64,000 nucleotides of DNA from Tannerella serpentiformis (GTDB taxonomy: Bacteria; Bacteroidota; Bacteroidia; Bacteroidales; Tannerellaceae), in contig NZ_CP028365.1 of assembly GCF_003033925.1 (NCBI RefSeq), forward strand, positions 2,170,001 to 2,234,000, given 5' to 3'. A model generated the notes under the pieces. That model was not told where the DNA came from, did no database searches, and saw only the letters and a list, made by a program, of their open reading frames with translations. Positions 52,930-61,542 of the stretch are shown piece by piece (position 1 is the first letter of the stretch; every line of letters starts with the position of its first letter). Position numbers and translations under genes: made by a program.

Positions 52930-55617
52930 ATGGCACGTGAGCGCATATCCATGAGCCGTTTTCGCCTCCTCAGCCACCAGCGGGGGAGGCGTTGTTGTGT
53001 CCGGGCGTTGGGGCTCGTCTTCGGGTTGCTCCTTAGCCTTACGGCCAGCCTCAGGGCGCAGACGCTGCAAGGCGAGGTGGTGGACGATCGGGGGCGCCCC
53101 GTCGCATACGCCACGATCTATGTCCGCGAGACGGCCACGGGCATCGTGGCTGACGAGGCAGGCCGCTTCATCTCGCACCTCGGGCAGGGCGACTATACGG
53201 GCGAGTTCTCCGCCCTGGGTTATGAGAAGGTCGTGGTGCCCTTCACCGTTACGGGCGACGCCGCGAAGGATCGCCTGCGCGTCGAGCTGCGAGAGATGGC
53301 TTATGCGCTCCGTGAAGTCGTCGTCCGCGCCGGCGCCGAAGACCCCGCCTATGCCATCATGCGCCGCGCCATCGCCCACGCGCCGCAACACCGCTACATG
53401 GTGCGTAGCTACACAGCCGACGTCTACATCAAGGGGACCGTCAAGACCGGCAAGCTGCCCGGCATCGGCTCCGTGAACATCGACGGGCGCAACGTCAAAC
53501 TCAAGACCTTCTCGAATAAAACCTTCCTCCTGGAGTCTCATAACGAGGTGCGCTTCACCGCGCCGCGTCGCTTCGACCAACGCGTCCTGGCGCTCTCCAC
53601 CACCGTGCCTGCCGAGCTGGACGACGACGATGCCGCCGCCGCGGCCCTCACCACCAACGTCTACGACCCGGAGATCATGGGTTGCGTTTCGCCGCTGGCA
53701 CCGGGCGCGTTCAGCTATTACCGCTTCCGGTTGGACGGCGTAACGCACGAAAATGGGCACGTGATCAATAAGATCTACGTCACGCCCCGGCGGAACGACA
53801 GCCGCTTGGTGGATGGCTGGATCTACATCTTGGATCACACCTGGAGCCTGCAGCAGGTCGACCTCAACATCCGCCGCCCGGGTGTCACCGTCAGCCATCG
53901 CATGGTCTTTCACGAGGTGCGGAAAGACGTCTGGATGCCCACCGCTTATGACACGCGGATACACCTCAGCGTGATGGGCATTAAGGCCGACGGGCGCTAT
54001 TACTCGTCCGTCCGTTACCGCAATGTGGTGGCCAACGAGGCCTCGACGACGGTCTACATCCCACCGCTCCCCACGGCTCCGGCCGCGCGACCCTCACTGA
54101 CCAAGCGACAGGCCAAGGCGCGCCGCAAGCTGGAGGAGCTGGCCGCGAAGGAGGAGCTGACGACGCGCGACGCGTATCGCATGGCGCAGCTCATGCAACA
54201 GGTGTCGGAGGACGAACAGAGAGGGACGGATCTGGAGCGACAGCCGCGAGACTCGATGGTGCACATCACGCGCGACTCGCTGGCCTTGCTCCGCGACACA
54301 GCTTACTGGCAGGCTGTCCGTACGCAGCCGCTCCAGCCCGACGAAACGGTGAGCTATCAGCGCCGCGACAGTTTCCGCGCCGTGGTGCGGTCGGAGCAGG
54401 CGCGCGATTCGGTCCGTCGGCGCTCCTGGGTGTGGTGGCTTGGGACGGGTTTGGTGGGCGAGACGGTGCGCTTCAGTCCGAGCGTCTCCTTCGGCTACGA
54501 GGGACTGCGCGGGGCCGTGCCGGAATACAATTTCGTGGATGGCTTTTGGATCGGGCAACGGCTGATGTTCTCCTATCGTCGCCCTGACAGTAGACGCTCA
54601 CTGCAGATCACGCCTGCGGCTTACTACGCTACGGCACGTCGTGCCTTCATCGGCCAACTCGACGCCACCTTCCGTTACAATCCCCTGCGCCACGGCGAGC
54701 TGACCCTCACGGCCTCCGATGCAACGGTGGATTATGCCGGTGAGTATGCCACGGCACGCCTGATCAATGCCCTCTCCTCGTTACTCTTTGCCGAGAACGC
54801 CTCCCGACTCTATCGCCGCCAGACAGTCGGACTCACGCACCGCATCGATGTGGCCCACGGGCTACGTCTTTCGGCCGGGCTGCACGTCGAGCGACGATCC
54901 GCGCTCGCGAATGCCACCTCGTACAGCGTCTTCGGCGGCCGACCTGCCCCGAACGTGCCCGGCGATCCGAACGATCCGCCCATGCCCTCCCATACGGCCT
55001 GGATCGCCGACGTCCGCGTGACGTACACGCCCCGGCGGCCGTATTCTGTACGGTTCGGAGAGAAGTTCTATGCCGAAACGCCGCGGCCTACGTTCATGCT
55101 GCGCTATCGCGGCGGACTGCCCATCGGCGGTGGAGAGGCGGCCGACTTCACCATGTTCTCGGCGTCTGTCGTGCAGACGGTGCGCGTCGGTCTCTTCGGG
55201 CGCTTCTTCTACGGTGTGGAGGGCGGCTTCTTCCCCACAGCGCGACGCGTCTACCGGCCCGACCGTCGCCACTTCGCCGCTTCGCCGCTGCACGTCTCCG
55301 ACCGCCCGATGTCGGCCACCTTCCAGCTGCTCGATCCCTACGCGCAGTCGGCCGACGATCGCTGGTTGCAGGCGCACTTGACCTATTCGTCCGACTACCT
55401 CCTGCTGAAGCAGCTCCCCGTCCTACAGTCCGCCCTCTTCAACGAGGCGTTGCATGTGCACGCGCTCCTTCGGCCCCGCTTCAACCACATCGAAGCCGGC
55501 TATTCCCTTGGCCTCGACGACGTGGGGCGCCTCGGCGTCTTCGTCGGATGGGAGAATGGTCGCTATCGATCCGTCGGCTTCACCGTCAGCCTGCCGCTGC
55601 TCAATCAGAACCACTAA
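52930..55617 (+). CDS. DUF5686 / carboxypeptidase-regulatory-like outer-membrane protein
   Basis: 895 residues. After a signal peptide (cleavage near residue 44, LRAQ) comes a carboxypeptidase-D regulatory-like beta-sandwich (LQGEVVDDRGRPVAYATIYV) as in SusC-type proteins. The DUF5686 region follows and ends in a predicted beta-barrel with a Phe/aromatic-rich C-terminal half. A charged helical segment lies near 390-430 (KRQAKARRKLEELAAKEEL). No TonB plug is seen. Location is probably the outer membrane; the role is unknown. Confidence 0.85.
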   Translation: MARERISMSRFRLLSHQRGRRCCVRALGLVFGLLLSLTASLRAQTLQGEVVDDRGRPVAYATIYVRETATGIVADEAGRFISHLGQGDYTGEFSALGYEKVVVPFTVTGDAAKDRLRVELREMAYALREVVVRAGAEDPAYAIMRRAIAHAPQHRYMVRSYTADVYIKGTVKTGKLPGIGSVNIDGRNVKLKTFSNKTFLLESHNEVRFTAPRRFDQRVLALSTTVPAELDDDDAAAAALTTNVYDPEIMGCVSPLAPGAFSYYRFRLDGVTHENGHVINKIYVTPRRNDSRLVDGWIYILDHTWSLQQVDLNIRRPGVTVSHRMVFHEVRKDVWMPTAYDTRIHLSVMGIKADGRYYSSVRYRNVVANEASTTVYIPPLPTAPAARPSLTKRQAKARRKLEELAAKEELTTRDAYRMAQLMQQVSEDEQRGTDLERQPRDSMVHITRDSLALLRDTAYWQAVRTQPLQPDETVSYQRRDSFRAVVRSEQARDSVRRRSWVWWLGTGLVGETVRFSPSVSFGYEGLRGAVPEYNFVDGFWIGQRLMFSYRRPDSRRSLQITPAAYYATARRAFIGQLDATFRYNPLRHGELTLTASDATVDYAGEYATARLINALSSLLFAENASRLYRRQTVGLTHRIDVAHGLRLSAGLHVERRSALANATSYSVFGGRPAPNVPGDPNDPPMPSHTAWIADVRVTYTPRRPYSVRFGEKFYAETPRPTFMLRYRGGLPIGGGEAADFTMFSASVVQTVRVGLFGRFFYGVEGGFFPTARRVYRPDRRHFAASPLHVSDRPMSATFQLLDPYAQSADDRWLQAHLTYSSDYLLLKQLPVLQSALFNEALHVHALLRPRFNHIEAGYSLGLDDVGRLGVFVGWENGRYRSVGFTVSLPLLNQNH

Positions 55618-55618
55618 G

Positions 55619-55686
55619 GTGTCAGGGACACCAGCCAAATTAGCCGGGTACGTGATGGATCTCTCCATACATGTACCCGGCTAACT
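55619..55686. repeat. GTCAGGGACACC..GCCGGGTAC stem-loop repeat
   Basis: TAGCCGGGTAC near 55641 pairs with GTACCCGGCTA near 55673, preceded by GGTGTCAGGGACACC. The same composite occurs at 61918-61980, and parts of it near 19483 and 61998. It lies between two convergent genes and may terminate both. Confidence 0.6.
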
Positions 55687-55726
55687 TCTCTCGTCCCTTT
55701 CTCCGTGTCAAGACAAGAAGCGGAGG

Positions 55727-56308
55727 TTACTCATCCACCCGCACCACCTTTCCTTCCTGCAATAGATACCGCGCACCGCTTTCGGGGCACGTGGCACGTC
55801 CGTCGGTATCGAAGCGGAGGCGATGACCATACTCGCTCACCCAACCGATATGCCGCGCCGGGTTACCCACCACGAGGGCATACGGCGGGACATCCCGCGT
55901 CACCACCGCGCCCGCTCCGATCAGGGCATAGGCACCGATCGTATGTCCGCAAACGATCGTGGCATTGGCCCCGATCGAGGCGCCCCGTTCGACACGCGTC
56001 GGGCGGAACTCATCCTTGCGCGGCACGGCGCTGCGCGGATTGATCACGTTCGTAAACACGCAACTGGGCCCGAGGAAGACGTCGTCCTCGCAGGTCACGC
56101 CCGTGTAGACCGAGACGTTGTTTTGCACCTTCACGCCATTGCCCAGCACGACGCCCGGCGAGATGACAACGTTTTGCCCAATCGAGCAACGCTCGCCAAC
56201 GATGCATCCCGACATGAGGTGCGAAAAATGCCACACCACAGTACCGCGCCCAATGCGGCATCCGGCGTCGATCACGGCCGTCTCGTGGGCCTGAAATTCT
56301 TTATCCAT
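55727..56308 (-). CDS. Left-handed beta-helix acyltransferase (WbpD-like)
   Basis: A 193-residue hexapeptide-repeat N-acetyltransferase with IGRGTVVWHFSHLMSGCIVG and IGQNVVISPGVVLGNGVKV coils and the asparagine-rich CVFTNVINPRSAVPRK stretch of WbpD-type UDP-amino-sugar acetyltransferases. These act in O-antigen or capsule sugar synthesis. No other nucleotide-sugar genes lie next to it, so the pathway is inferred from family only. Confidence 0.85.
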   Translation of the reverse strand: MDKEFQAHETAVIDAGCRIGRGTVVWHFSHLMSGCIVGERCSIGQNVVISPGVVLGNGVKVQNNVSVYTGVTCEDDVFLGPSCVFTNVINPRSAVPRKDEFRPTRVERGASIGANATIVCGHTIGAYALIGAGAVVTRDVPPYALVVGNPARHIGWVSEYGHRLRFDTDGRATCPESGARYLLQEGKVVRVDE

Positions 56309-56365
56309 AAACGAAAAACAAAAAGTATAAGAGGTAAAATGAGATCCAGAAAAAGGCCTTATGCG

Positions 56366-56740
56366 CTACGCGTGGCCGCCCGCCAACCGATAACCCGCGG
56401 CGACGGCCACGAGGCCCGCCACCACGCTGCCGCCGACATAGAGCGCAAAGGCCGGTAACCGGCCTTCCTGCCAAAGCGTCAGGCCATCGCGCGAAAAGGT
56501 GGAAAACGTGGTGAAGCCACCGCACACACCGATCGTCAGGAAGCGTTGCGCCGCCAGCGAGACGTTCGGATGGCGCGCGAAGAGTCCCGCCAGTAGCCCG
56601 ATCAGCAGACACCCGAGCAGGTTGACCGCAAGCGTGCCCCACAAAGAGGCCACACCCAAATGACGCACGCACAGGCCCACCAAGTGGCGCGCCATGCCGC
56701 CCAGACAGCTGCCGAGCCCGATCAGAAGCAGATCTTTCAT
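56366..56740 (-). CDS. crcB: Fluoride-specific ion channel CrcB/Fluc
   Basis: A 124-residue protein with four transmembrane segments and the Fluc signature GGFTTFSTFSRD near 74-85, plus an N-terminal LGGMARHL and NLLGCLLIG. It exports fluoride as a dual-topology dimer. No fluoride riboswitch was recognised upstream; the rsmI-like gene ends only 20 bases away on the same strand. Confidence 0.94.
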   Translation of the reverse strand: MKDLLLIGLGSCLGGMARHLVGLCVRHLGVASLWGTLAVNLLGCLLIGLLAGLFARHPNVSLAAQRFLTIGVCGGFTTFSTFSRDGLTLWQEGRLPAFALYVGGSVVAGLVAVAAGYRLAGGHA

Positions 56741-56760
56741 CCGTGCAGGTCGTTCGGGGG

Positions 56761-57465
56761 CTATTTATACAGTGCGAAAATCGTCGGCCGGTGACTCAGG
56801 TCCGGGGCCTTGTGCGCCCACTCCTTCACCGGCCGCGTGCGGATAAACTCATCGGCGCACGTCACGTTTGCGGCCACGCAGAGCCGCGTCGAGGGGCGGC
56901 AGGTGCGGACCAGCTCCTCCAGCAGTCGCTGGTTGCGGTAGGGCGTTTCGATGAAGAGCTGCGTCTCATCCTCGGCATAGATGCGGGCTTCAAGCTCCTT
57001 GATGCGGCGCGTGCGGCGGTCGGCCTCGATGGGCAGGTAGCCGTGGAAGGCGAATCGCTGGCCGTTGAACCCGGAGGCCATGACGGCTAACAAGATCGAC
57101 GACGGCCCGACGAGGGGCACGACCCGCAGCCCCTTGCGCTGCGCCACGGCCACCACGTCCGCCCCCGGATCGGCCACCGCCGGACAGCCAGCCTCGGACA
57201 GTACGCCCACGGGCTGCCCCTCGGCCAGCGGCGACAGCATGGCGGCCACGGCCTCGGGCGGCGTGTGCTTATTGAGTTCGCTGAAATGCAGCGCGTCGAT
57301 GTCGATCGCCGGGTCGGCCCGCTTGAGGAAGCGGCGCGCCGTGCGCAGATTCTCGACAATGAAATGCCGAATGCCGCGCACCACCTCGCGGTTGTATTCC
57401 GGCAGCACCCGCTCATGCGGCGTATCGCCCAGCGTGACGGGGATCAGATAAAGTGCAGTTTCCAT
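56761..57465 (-). CDS. RsmI-like SAM-dependent methyltransferase
   Basis: 234 residues of the tetrapyrrole methylase fold, close to RsmI (2'-O-methylation of 16S rRNA C1402) but of the shorter Bacteroidetes type. Motifs include LSEAGCPAVADPGADVV near 93-109 and VPLVGPSSILLAVMASGF near 120-137. I chose the ATG at 57465 (METALYLIPVTLG) because the family begins with the LYLIPVTLG strand. Whether it modifies the same rRNA base is not certain. Confidence 0.85.
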   Translation of the reverse strand: METALYLIPVTLGDTPHERVLPEYNREVVRGIRHFIVENLRTARRFLKRADPAIDIDALHFSELNKHTPPEAVAAMLSPLAEGQPVGVLSEAGCPAVADPGADVVAVAQRKGLRVVPLVGPSSILLAVMASGFNGQRFAFHGYLPIEADRRTRRIKELEARIYAEDETQLFIETPYRNQRLLEELVRTCRPSTRLCVAANVTCADEFIRTRPVKEWAHKAPDLSHRPTIFALYK

Positions 57466-57549
57466 CCGTTCTGAAATCGTTAGGGGTAATCGGGTTGGAG
57501 TCGCGTGTTCACGCGCTCCGGGGGGGCAAAGAAAGGGCCCCTGCCGGTT

Positions 57550-57850
57550 CACTCCAATCTACGCAATGGCAAACAGGGCCTTGCGGGGGGTAGCGAAGTT
57601 GGCCGGGTACCTCAAAGTTGGCCTGCGTTTTCGCTTCAGTTTTTTGTAACCCCGAACAGGCGCCTGTTTGGGTCTACGCAGCCTGCGCGGTGGTAAACAG
57701 CCGCCTGTTTGAGGTTACGCAATCTGCGCAATGGTAAACAGGCGCCTGTTTGGGGTTACGCAATCTGCGCGAGAGTAGACAGGCGCCTGTTTGGGGCTAC
57801 GCAATCTGCGCAATGGTAAACAGGCGCCTGTTTGGGGGCGGCTGCGGCCG
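57550..57850. repeat. Tandem array G, 41-bp period, CAGGCGCCTG centres
   Basis: The core CAGGCGCCTG starts at 57658, 57698 (one mismatch), 57739, 57780 and 57821 (steps 40, 41, 41, 41), extending to the perfect palindrome AAACAGGCGCCTGTTT. A degenerate unit lies 84 bases (about two periods) upstream, near 57574. The spacer is GGGGTTACGCAATCTGCGCA-like. The array is between the rsmI-like gene and the ferredoxin gene. Confidence 0.9.
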
Positions 57851-57854
57851 CCGG

Positions 57855-57925
57855 CGAAGTTTGGCCGGGTACAGGACAAATCCCTGTCATTTCTTGTACC
57901 AGGCAAACTTCCTCGGCCTCTGCCG
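57855..57925. repeat. GGCCGGGTACAGG..TTGTACCAGG stem-loop repeat
   Basis: An imperfect member of the GCCGGGTAC family: GCCGGCGAAGTTTGGCC leads into GGGTACAGGACA, pairing loosely with the inverted sequence TTGTACCAGGCAAACTTCC at 57893-57911. Related sequence is near 19142-19185. Confidence 0.45.
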
Positions 57926-57984
57926 AGGCCTGCCGCAAGCCAAACGCATACTCGATGGGGGTGCCCAAAGCCGAAAGTAAGGGC

Positions 57985-58034
57985 ATAAAAAAAACGTGGA
58001 GCTGGGGGCGTCTTTCGCCTTCCCGAACTCCACG
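57985..58034 (-). terminator. Intrinsic terminator of the ferredoxin gene
   Basis: On the minus strand ACGTGGAG pairs with CTCCACGT around a GC-rich loop and is followed by eight T residues (A-run at 57988-57995 on the plus strand). Confidence 0.88.
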
Positions 58035-58068
58035 TCAACGATCGATTGATCGTGTTGCTGCAGTGGGA

Positions 58069-58242
58069 TTATACCGCTGCCGGATGAATAGCCTCTGAGG
58101 GGCAAACTGCTGCGCACGAACCGCAGTCGGTGCAGAGCTGTGGATTGATGAGGTAGATCTTACCTTCTGAAATCGCCTCTACGGGGCACTCGTCAATGCA
58201 TGAACCGCATGCAACACAATCGTCATTAATTACGTAAGCCAT
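58069..58242 (-). CDS. Bacterial-type 2[4Fe-4S] ferredoxin
   Basis: A 57-residue electron carrier with two classic cluster motifs: CVACGSCIDECPVEAI (C9, C12, C15, C19) and CTDCGSCAAVCPSEAI (C37, C40, C43, C47). The sequence begins MAYVINDDC. It is too short for most ORF cut-offs but unmistakable. It has its own promoter-like box upstream and terminator downstream, so it is monocistronic. Such clostridial-type ferredoxins serve anaerobic redox enzymes. Confidence 0.96.
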   Translation of the reverse strand: MAYVINDDCVACGSCIDECPVEAISEGKIYLINPQLCTDCGSCAAVCPSEAIHPAAV

Positions 58243-58271
58243 ATTTCTTCTCTGTTTTTGTAAGTCGGGGG

Positions 58272-58279
58272 CAAAGATA
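58272..58279 (-). promoter_or_regulatory. -7 box of the ferredoxin promoter
   Basis: Read on the minus strand this is TATCTTTG, an exact match to the Bacteroidetes -7 consensus TAnnTTTG, 29 bases before the ATG. Confidence 0.5.
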
Positions 58280-58520
58280 GACGAATCCCCAATAATGGGG
58301 ATATGGGTGGTGAAAAATTTTTGGGTGGACAGGCAATAAACAGGGCCGATTAGGGGGTGTCTATACCCTTATAAGTGGCTCTACAACTCGATTCCTGTCG
58401 ATTTTTACCCTTCCGTGGACAGGGCGTAAGATTTTTCCCCTTTATCCCCATCGCATCCCCATCGTCCCCCTGTTGTATCCCCATTGGCTACCCCATCCTC
58501 CCCGATCGTCTACCCACCGA

Positions 58521-59198
58521 TTAGATCTTCTTTCGGGGCGTGGTAGCCACGAATTCCTTGAGATAAAATGGCTCGAAGTAGGCCGTATCCACGAAGCGAC
58601 GCTCGGCATATGCACGCTCGGCGATGGGCACCATCTCAGCCGCCACAGGGGTGATCTGCCCGAGGAACGAGGCGCGAGGTGAGCGAATCACGTCGCGACA
58701 TTTCTCCGCACCGTCGCCACAGAAGCAGACGTCCGCGTCGGCCAGCTCCGTGGCGAAGCTCTCCGGCGTGATGATCTCCGGACGTGTCTCACAGAGCGGC
58801 TTGAGATTGCCGTCGAAGAGCGTCGCGTAGACCTCCATCCGACGGGCGTCAATGAGGGCGCAATAGAGGCAGTCTGTGCGCCGGTGCACCTTCTGCGCCA
58901 TGGCCGCGATCACTTCCGGCGTGGGGACGGCGACGAGTGGCACGCCCCAACCGACGCACAGTCCCTTGGCGAGCGAGACGCCAATGCGCAGACCCGTGTA
59001 CGATCCCGGTCCGGCGCTCACGGCCACGGCGTCCGGCGGGGTGCCGCCCATGTGTGTCAGCGTTTCCTCGGCGATGGCGCCGGCGTAGGCCGAGTGGCTC
59101 ATCGGTTCAAAAATGGTTTTGGCAAACATCACTTCGCCGTCCGTCGACCAGGCGACGGAGCAGAGTTTGCCCGATGTTTCGATATGCAGCAAGTTCAT
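58521..59198 (-). CDS. tsaB: tRNA t6A37 biosynthesis protein TsaB
   Basis: TsaB partners TsaD and TsaE to place threonylcarbamoyl on A37 of ANN-decoding tRNAs. 225 residues of the ASKHA fold starting MNLLHIETSGKLCSVAW, with VSAGPGSYTGLRIGVSLAKGL near residues 60-80 as the family signature. The end lies beside an AT-rich gap. Confidence 0.94.
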   Translation of the reverse strand: MNLLHIETSGKLCSVAWSTDGEVMFAKTIFEPMSHSAYAGAIAEETLTHMGGTPPDAVAVSAGPGSYTGLRIGVSLAKGLCVGWGVPLVAVPTPEVIAAMAQKVHRRTDCLYCALIDARRMEVYATLFDGNLKPLCETRPEIITPESFATELADADVCFCGDGAEKCRDVIRSPRASFLGQITPVAAEMVPIAERAYAERRFVDTAYFEPFYLKEFVATTPRKKI

Positions 59199-59256
59199 TT
59201 CTCTTGAGGTTTGTTGATGTGGGCGGCAAAAATAGAGACGTTGGGGCTCGAGCGCC

Positions 59257-59264
59257 TACCTTTG
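59257..59264 (+). promoter_or_regulatory. Possible -7 box upstream of yicC
   Basis: TACCTTTG fits TAnnTTTG. It is about 110 bases before the yicC ATG, in the divergent gap with tsaB. Confidence 0.4.
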
Positions 59265-59372
59265 CGGCCGTCGGAGGTGACACACCTCCCTCATAACCAC
59301 TTTCCACTACGCATCACAACGTCTCCTCGATTTGTAACTCCCGGCCTCAGGCCGATAACTACCTATTATTAT

Positions 59373-60245
59373 ATGATTCAATCAATGACCGGCTTCGGTA
59401 AAGTCACCGCCGAACTGCCCGACAAGAAGGTGACCGTAGAAATCAAATCGCTCAACAGCAAACAGCTCGACCTCTCCGTGCGTATCCCCGCGGTCTATCG
59501 TGAACGCGAAATGCAGCTACGCAACGAGCTGCTGCAACGTCTGGAGCGTGGCAAGGTGGATCTGAACATCAACGTGGAATACATCGGCCGGGACACCTCC
59601 GCGCGGATCAACGCGGCGGCCGTCACGGGTTACTACGAGCAGATTCACGAGCTGGCGGGTCGCCTTGGTGTGCCCGAGCCTACGGACTGGTTCGCTACGC
59701 TGCTCCGGCTGCCTGAGACGGTGCGCAGTGAGGCCGGCGAGGTGAGTGAGGCGGAATGGCAGGCGGTGCACGGCGCAGTCAGTGAGGCCGTCATGCGACT
59801 GATCGACTTCCGCACGCAGGAGGGCGCCATGCTCCGCCGTGTCTTTGAGCAGAAGATCGGCCTCATCGGCGATCTGCTCCGTGAGGTGGAGCCTTACGAG
59901 CAGGAACGCGTGGAGAAGATCCGCGGTCGGCTGACGGAGAACTTGAAAAAGATCAGTGAGGTGGAGTACGATCGCAACCGCCTCGAGCAAGAGCTGATCT
60001 ATTACCTCGAGAAGCTGGACATCAACGAGGAGAAGGATCGATTGGCGAACCACCTCACTTACTTCCTCCGCACGCTCGACAGTGAGCACGGACAGGGCAA
60101 GAAGCTCGGCTTCATTGCGCAGGAGATCGGCCGCGAGATCAACACGCTCGGGTCGAAGAGTAACCACGCCGAGATGCAGATCATCGTGGTACGTATGAAG
60201 GACGTGCTGGAGCAGATCAAGGAGCAAATCCTCAACGTACTGTAA
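59373..60245 (+). CDS. yicC: YicC-family endoribonuclease
   Basis: 290 residues starting MIQSMTGFGKVTAELPDKKV, the invariant YicC N-terminus. A long coiled-coil stretch follows, and the C-terminal DUF1732 domain has DINEEKDRLANHLTYF and KKLGFIAQEIGREINTLGSK. YicC proteins are RNases; the cellular target here is unknown. I chose the ATG at 59373 on this N-terminus. It is followed after 3 bases by gmk. Confidence 0.94.
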   Translation: MIQSMTGFGKVTAELPDKKVTVEIKSLNSKQLDLSVRIPAVYREREMQLRNELLQRLERGKVDLNINVEYIGRDTSARINAAAVTGYYEQIHELAGRLGVPEPTDWFATLLRLPETVRSEAGEVSEAEWQAVHGAVSEAVMRLIDFRTQEGAMLRRVFEQKIGLIGDLLREVEPYEQERVEKIRGRLTENLKKISEVEYDRNRLEQELIYYLEKLDINEEKDRLANHLTYFLRTLDSEHGQGKKLGFIAQEIGREINTLGSKSNHAEMQIIVVRMKDVLEQIKEQILNVL

Positions 60246-60248
60246 GCG

Positions 60249-60818
60249 ATGAAACGAGGTAAGCTGATCATCTTCTCCGCGCCGTCGGGGTCGGGCAAGT
60301 CGACACTGATTCGGCACTTGTTGCAGCAGGGATTGCCGCTGCGATTCTCCATCTCCGCCACCAGTCGGCCGCCGCGTGGTGAGGAGCAGGACGGACGGGA
60401 GTACTACTTCCTCTCGCCCGACGAGTTCCGCCGGCGCATTGCTGCGGGCGACTTTTTGGAATACGAGGAAGTCTACAGCGATCGGTTCTACGGCACGCTG
60501 CGCTCCGAGGTGGAGCGCATTCGCGAGCGTGGCGAGACGGTGGTCTTCGACGTGGACGTGGTGGGCGGATGCAACATCCGCGAGCAATACGCTGGTGAGG
60601 CGCTCTCGATCTTCGTCCGACCGCCGTCGGTGGAGGCGTTGCGGGAGCGGCTCGTGACGCGTGCCACGGACGCGCCGGAGGTGATCGAGGATCGGCTGCG
60701 GAAGGCGGAGTTTGAGTTGACGTTCGCTCCGCGTTTCGACGTGGTCATCCTCAACGACGATCTCGAGACAGCGCAGCGCGAGGTAGTGCGCGTGGTGCGG
60801 GAGTTTATCGAAGGGTAG
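60249..60818 (+). CDS. gmk: Guanylate kinase
   Basis: Phosphorylates GMP to GDP. 189 residues with P-loop APSGSGKST at 11-19, the GMP-binding SISATSRPPRGEEQDGREYY and an EYEEVYSDRFYGT lid region. It sits in a yicC-gmk-nadD operon. Confidence 0.97.
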   Translation: MKRGKLIIFSAPSGSGKSTLIRHLLQQGLPLRFSISATSRPPRGEEQDGREYYFLSPDEFRRRIAAGDFLEYEEVYSDRFYGTLRSEVERIRERGETVVFDVDVVGGCNIREQYAGEALSIFVRPPSVEALRERLVTRATDAPEVIEDRLRKAEFELTFAPRFDVVILNDDLETAQREVVRVVREFIEG

Positions 60819-60833
60819 GGGAGGGGCCGACGG

Positions 60834-61427
60834 ATGATGCGTCACGTGGGGATCTTTTCCGGGTCGTTCAACCCGATTCATATGGGCCACTTGATGCTCG
60901 CCAACTGGATGTGCGAGTACGGCGGTGTGGACGAACTGTGGTTTGTGGTCACACCACGCAACCCGCTCAAGTCTGAGTACGTGTTGCTCGACGACGCTTT
61001 CCGGCTCGAGATGACGCGGGCCGCCGTGGGGGATTATCCGCGGTTTCGGGTCAGCGATGTGGAGTTCGGCCTGCCGCGACCGTCGTACACGATCCACACT
61101 CTGCGCACGCTGCGCGAGGCGCACACCGACTGCCGATTCTCGCTCATCATTGGCGCCGACAGCTGGGCGGACATGGGGCGATGGCGCGATGCGGAGGCAC
61201 TCCGGCGTGAGTTCTCGCTCGTGGTCTACCCACGTCCTGGTTATCCCGCCCCAGAGATCGCTGCGGACGAGAAGGCCGACGTGCGGGCTGTGGCGGCGCC
61301 GATGATGGACGTCTCGTCCACCTTCATCCGCGAGGCCATCCGTGCGGGACACGACGTGCGATTCTTCTTGCCCGAAGGTGTGCGGCGATATGTGCCGGAG
61401 ATCGCGCGACGGTTGGCGGCGATGTGA
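60834..61427 (+). CDS. nadD: Nicotinate-nucleotide adenylyltransferase
   Basis: Adenylates nicotinate mononucleotide in NAD synthesis. 197 residues with the nucleotidyltransferase motif GSFNPIHMGHL near the N-terminus and a C-terminal ISSTxIR-type motif seen as DVSSTFIREAIRAG. The start may be the first or second ATG (60834 or 60837). A strong terminator follows. Confidence 0.96.
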   Translation: MMRHVGIFSGSFNPIHMGHLMLANWMCEYGGVDELWFVVTPRNPLKSEYVLLDDAFRLEMTRAAVGDYPRFRVSDVEFGLPRPSYTIHTLRTLREAHTDCRFSLIIGADSWADMGRWRDAEALRREFSLVVYPRPGYPAPEIAADEKADVRAVAAPMMDVSSTFIREAIRAGHDVRFFLPEGVRRYVPEIARRLAAM

Positions 61428-61462
61428 TAGCTGACGTCTCGCGACGCATAGTTCTAAAACGA

Positions 61463-61506
61463 AAAGCGGGGAGCGTGTTCCGACGGTTGGAACGCGCTCC
61501 CCGCTT
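61463..61506. terminator. Intrinsic terminator between nadD and the HicB-like gene
   Basis: AAGCGGGGAGCG..GTTCC pairs with GGAAC..CGCTCCCCGCTT around GACGGTT. It is flanked by A-rich sequence on the left and TT on the right, so it may act on both convergent transcripts. Confidence 0.85.
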
Positions 61507-61542
61507 GGTTTGTGTGGTGTATGGGCCTATCTGATGCGATGG

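Noticed and set aside
52540-53964. 474-codon minus-strand ORF
   Set aside because: Antisense to DUF4783 and DUF5686 genes with signal peptides and domains.
59517-61352. 611-codon minus-strand ORF
   Set aside because: Antisense to yicC, gmk and nadD.
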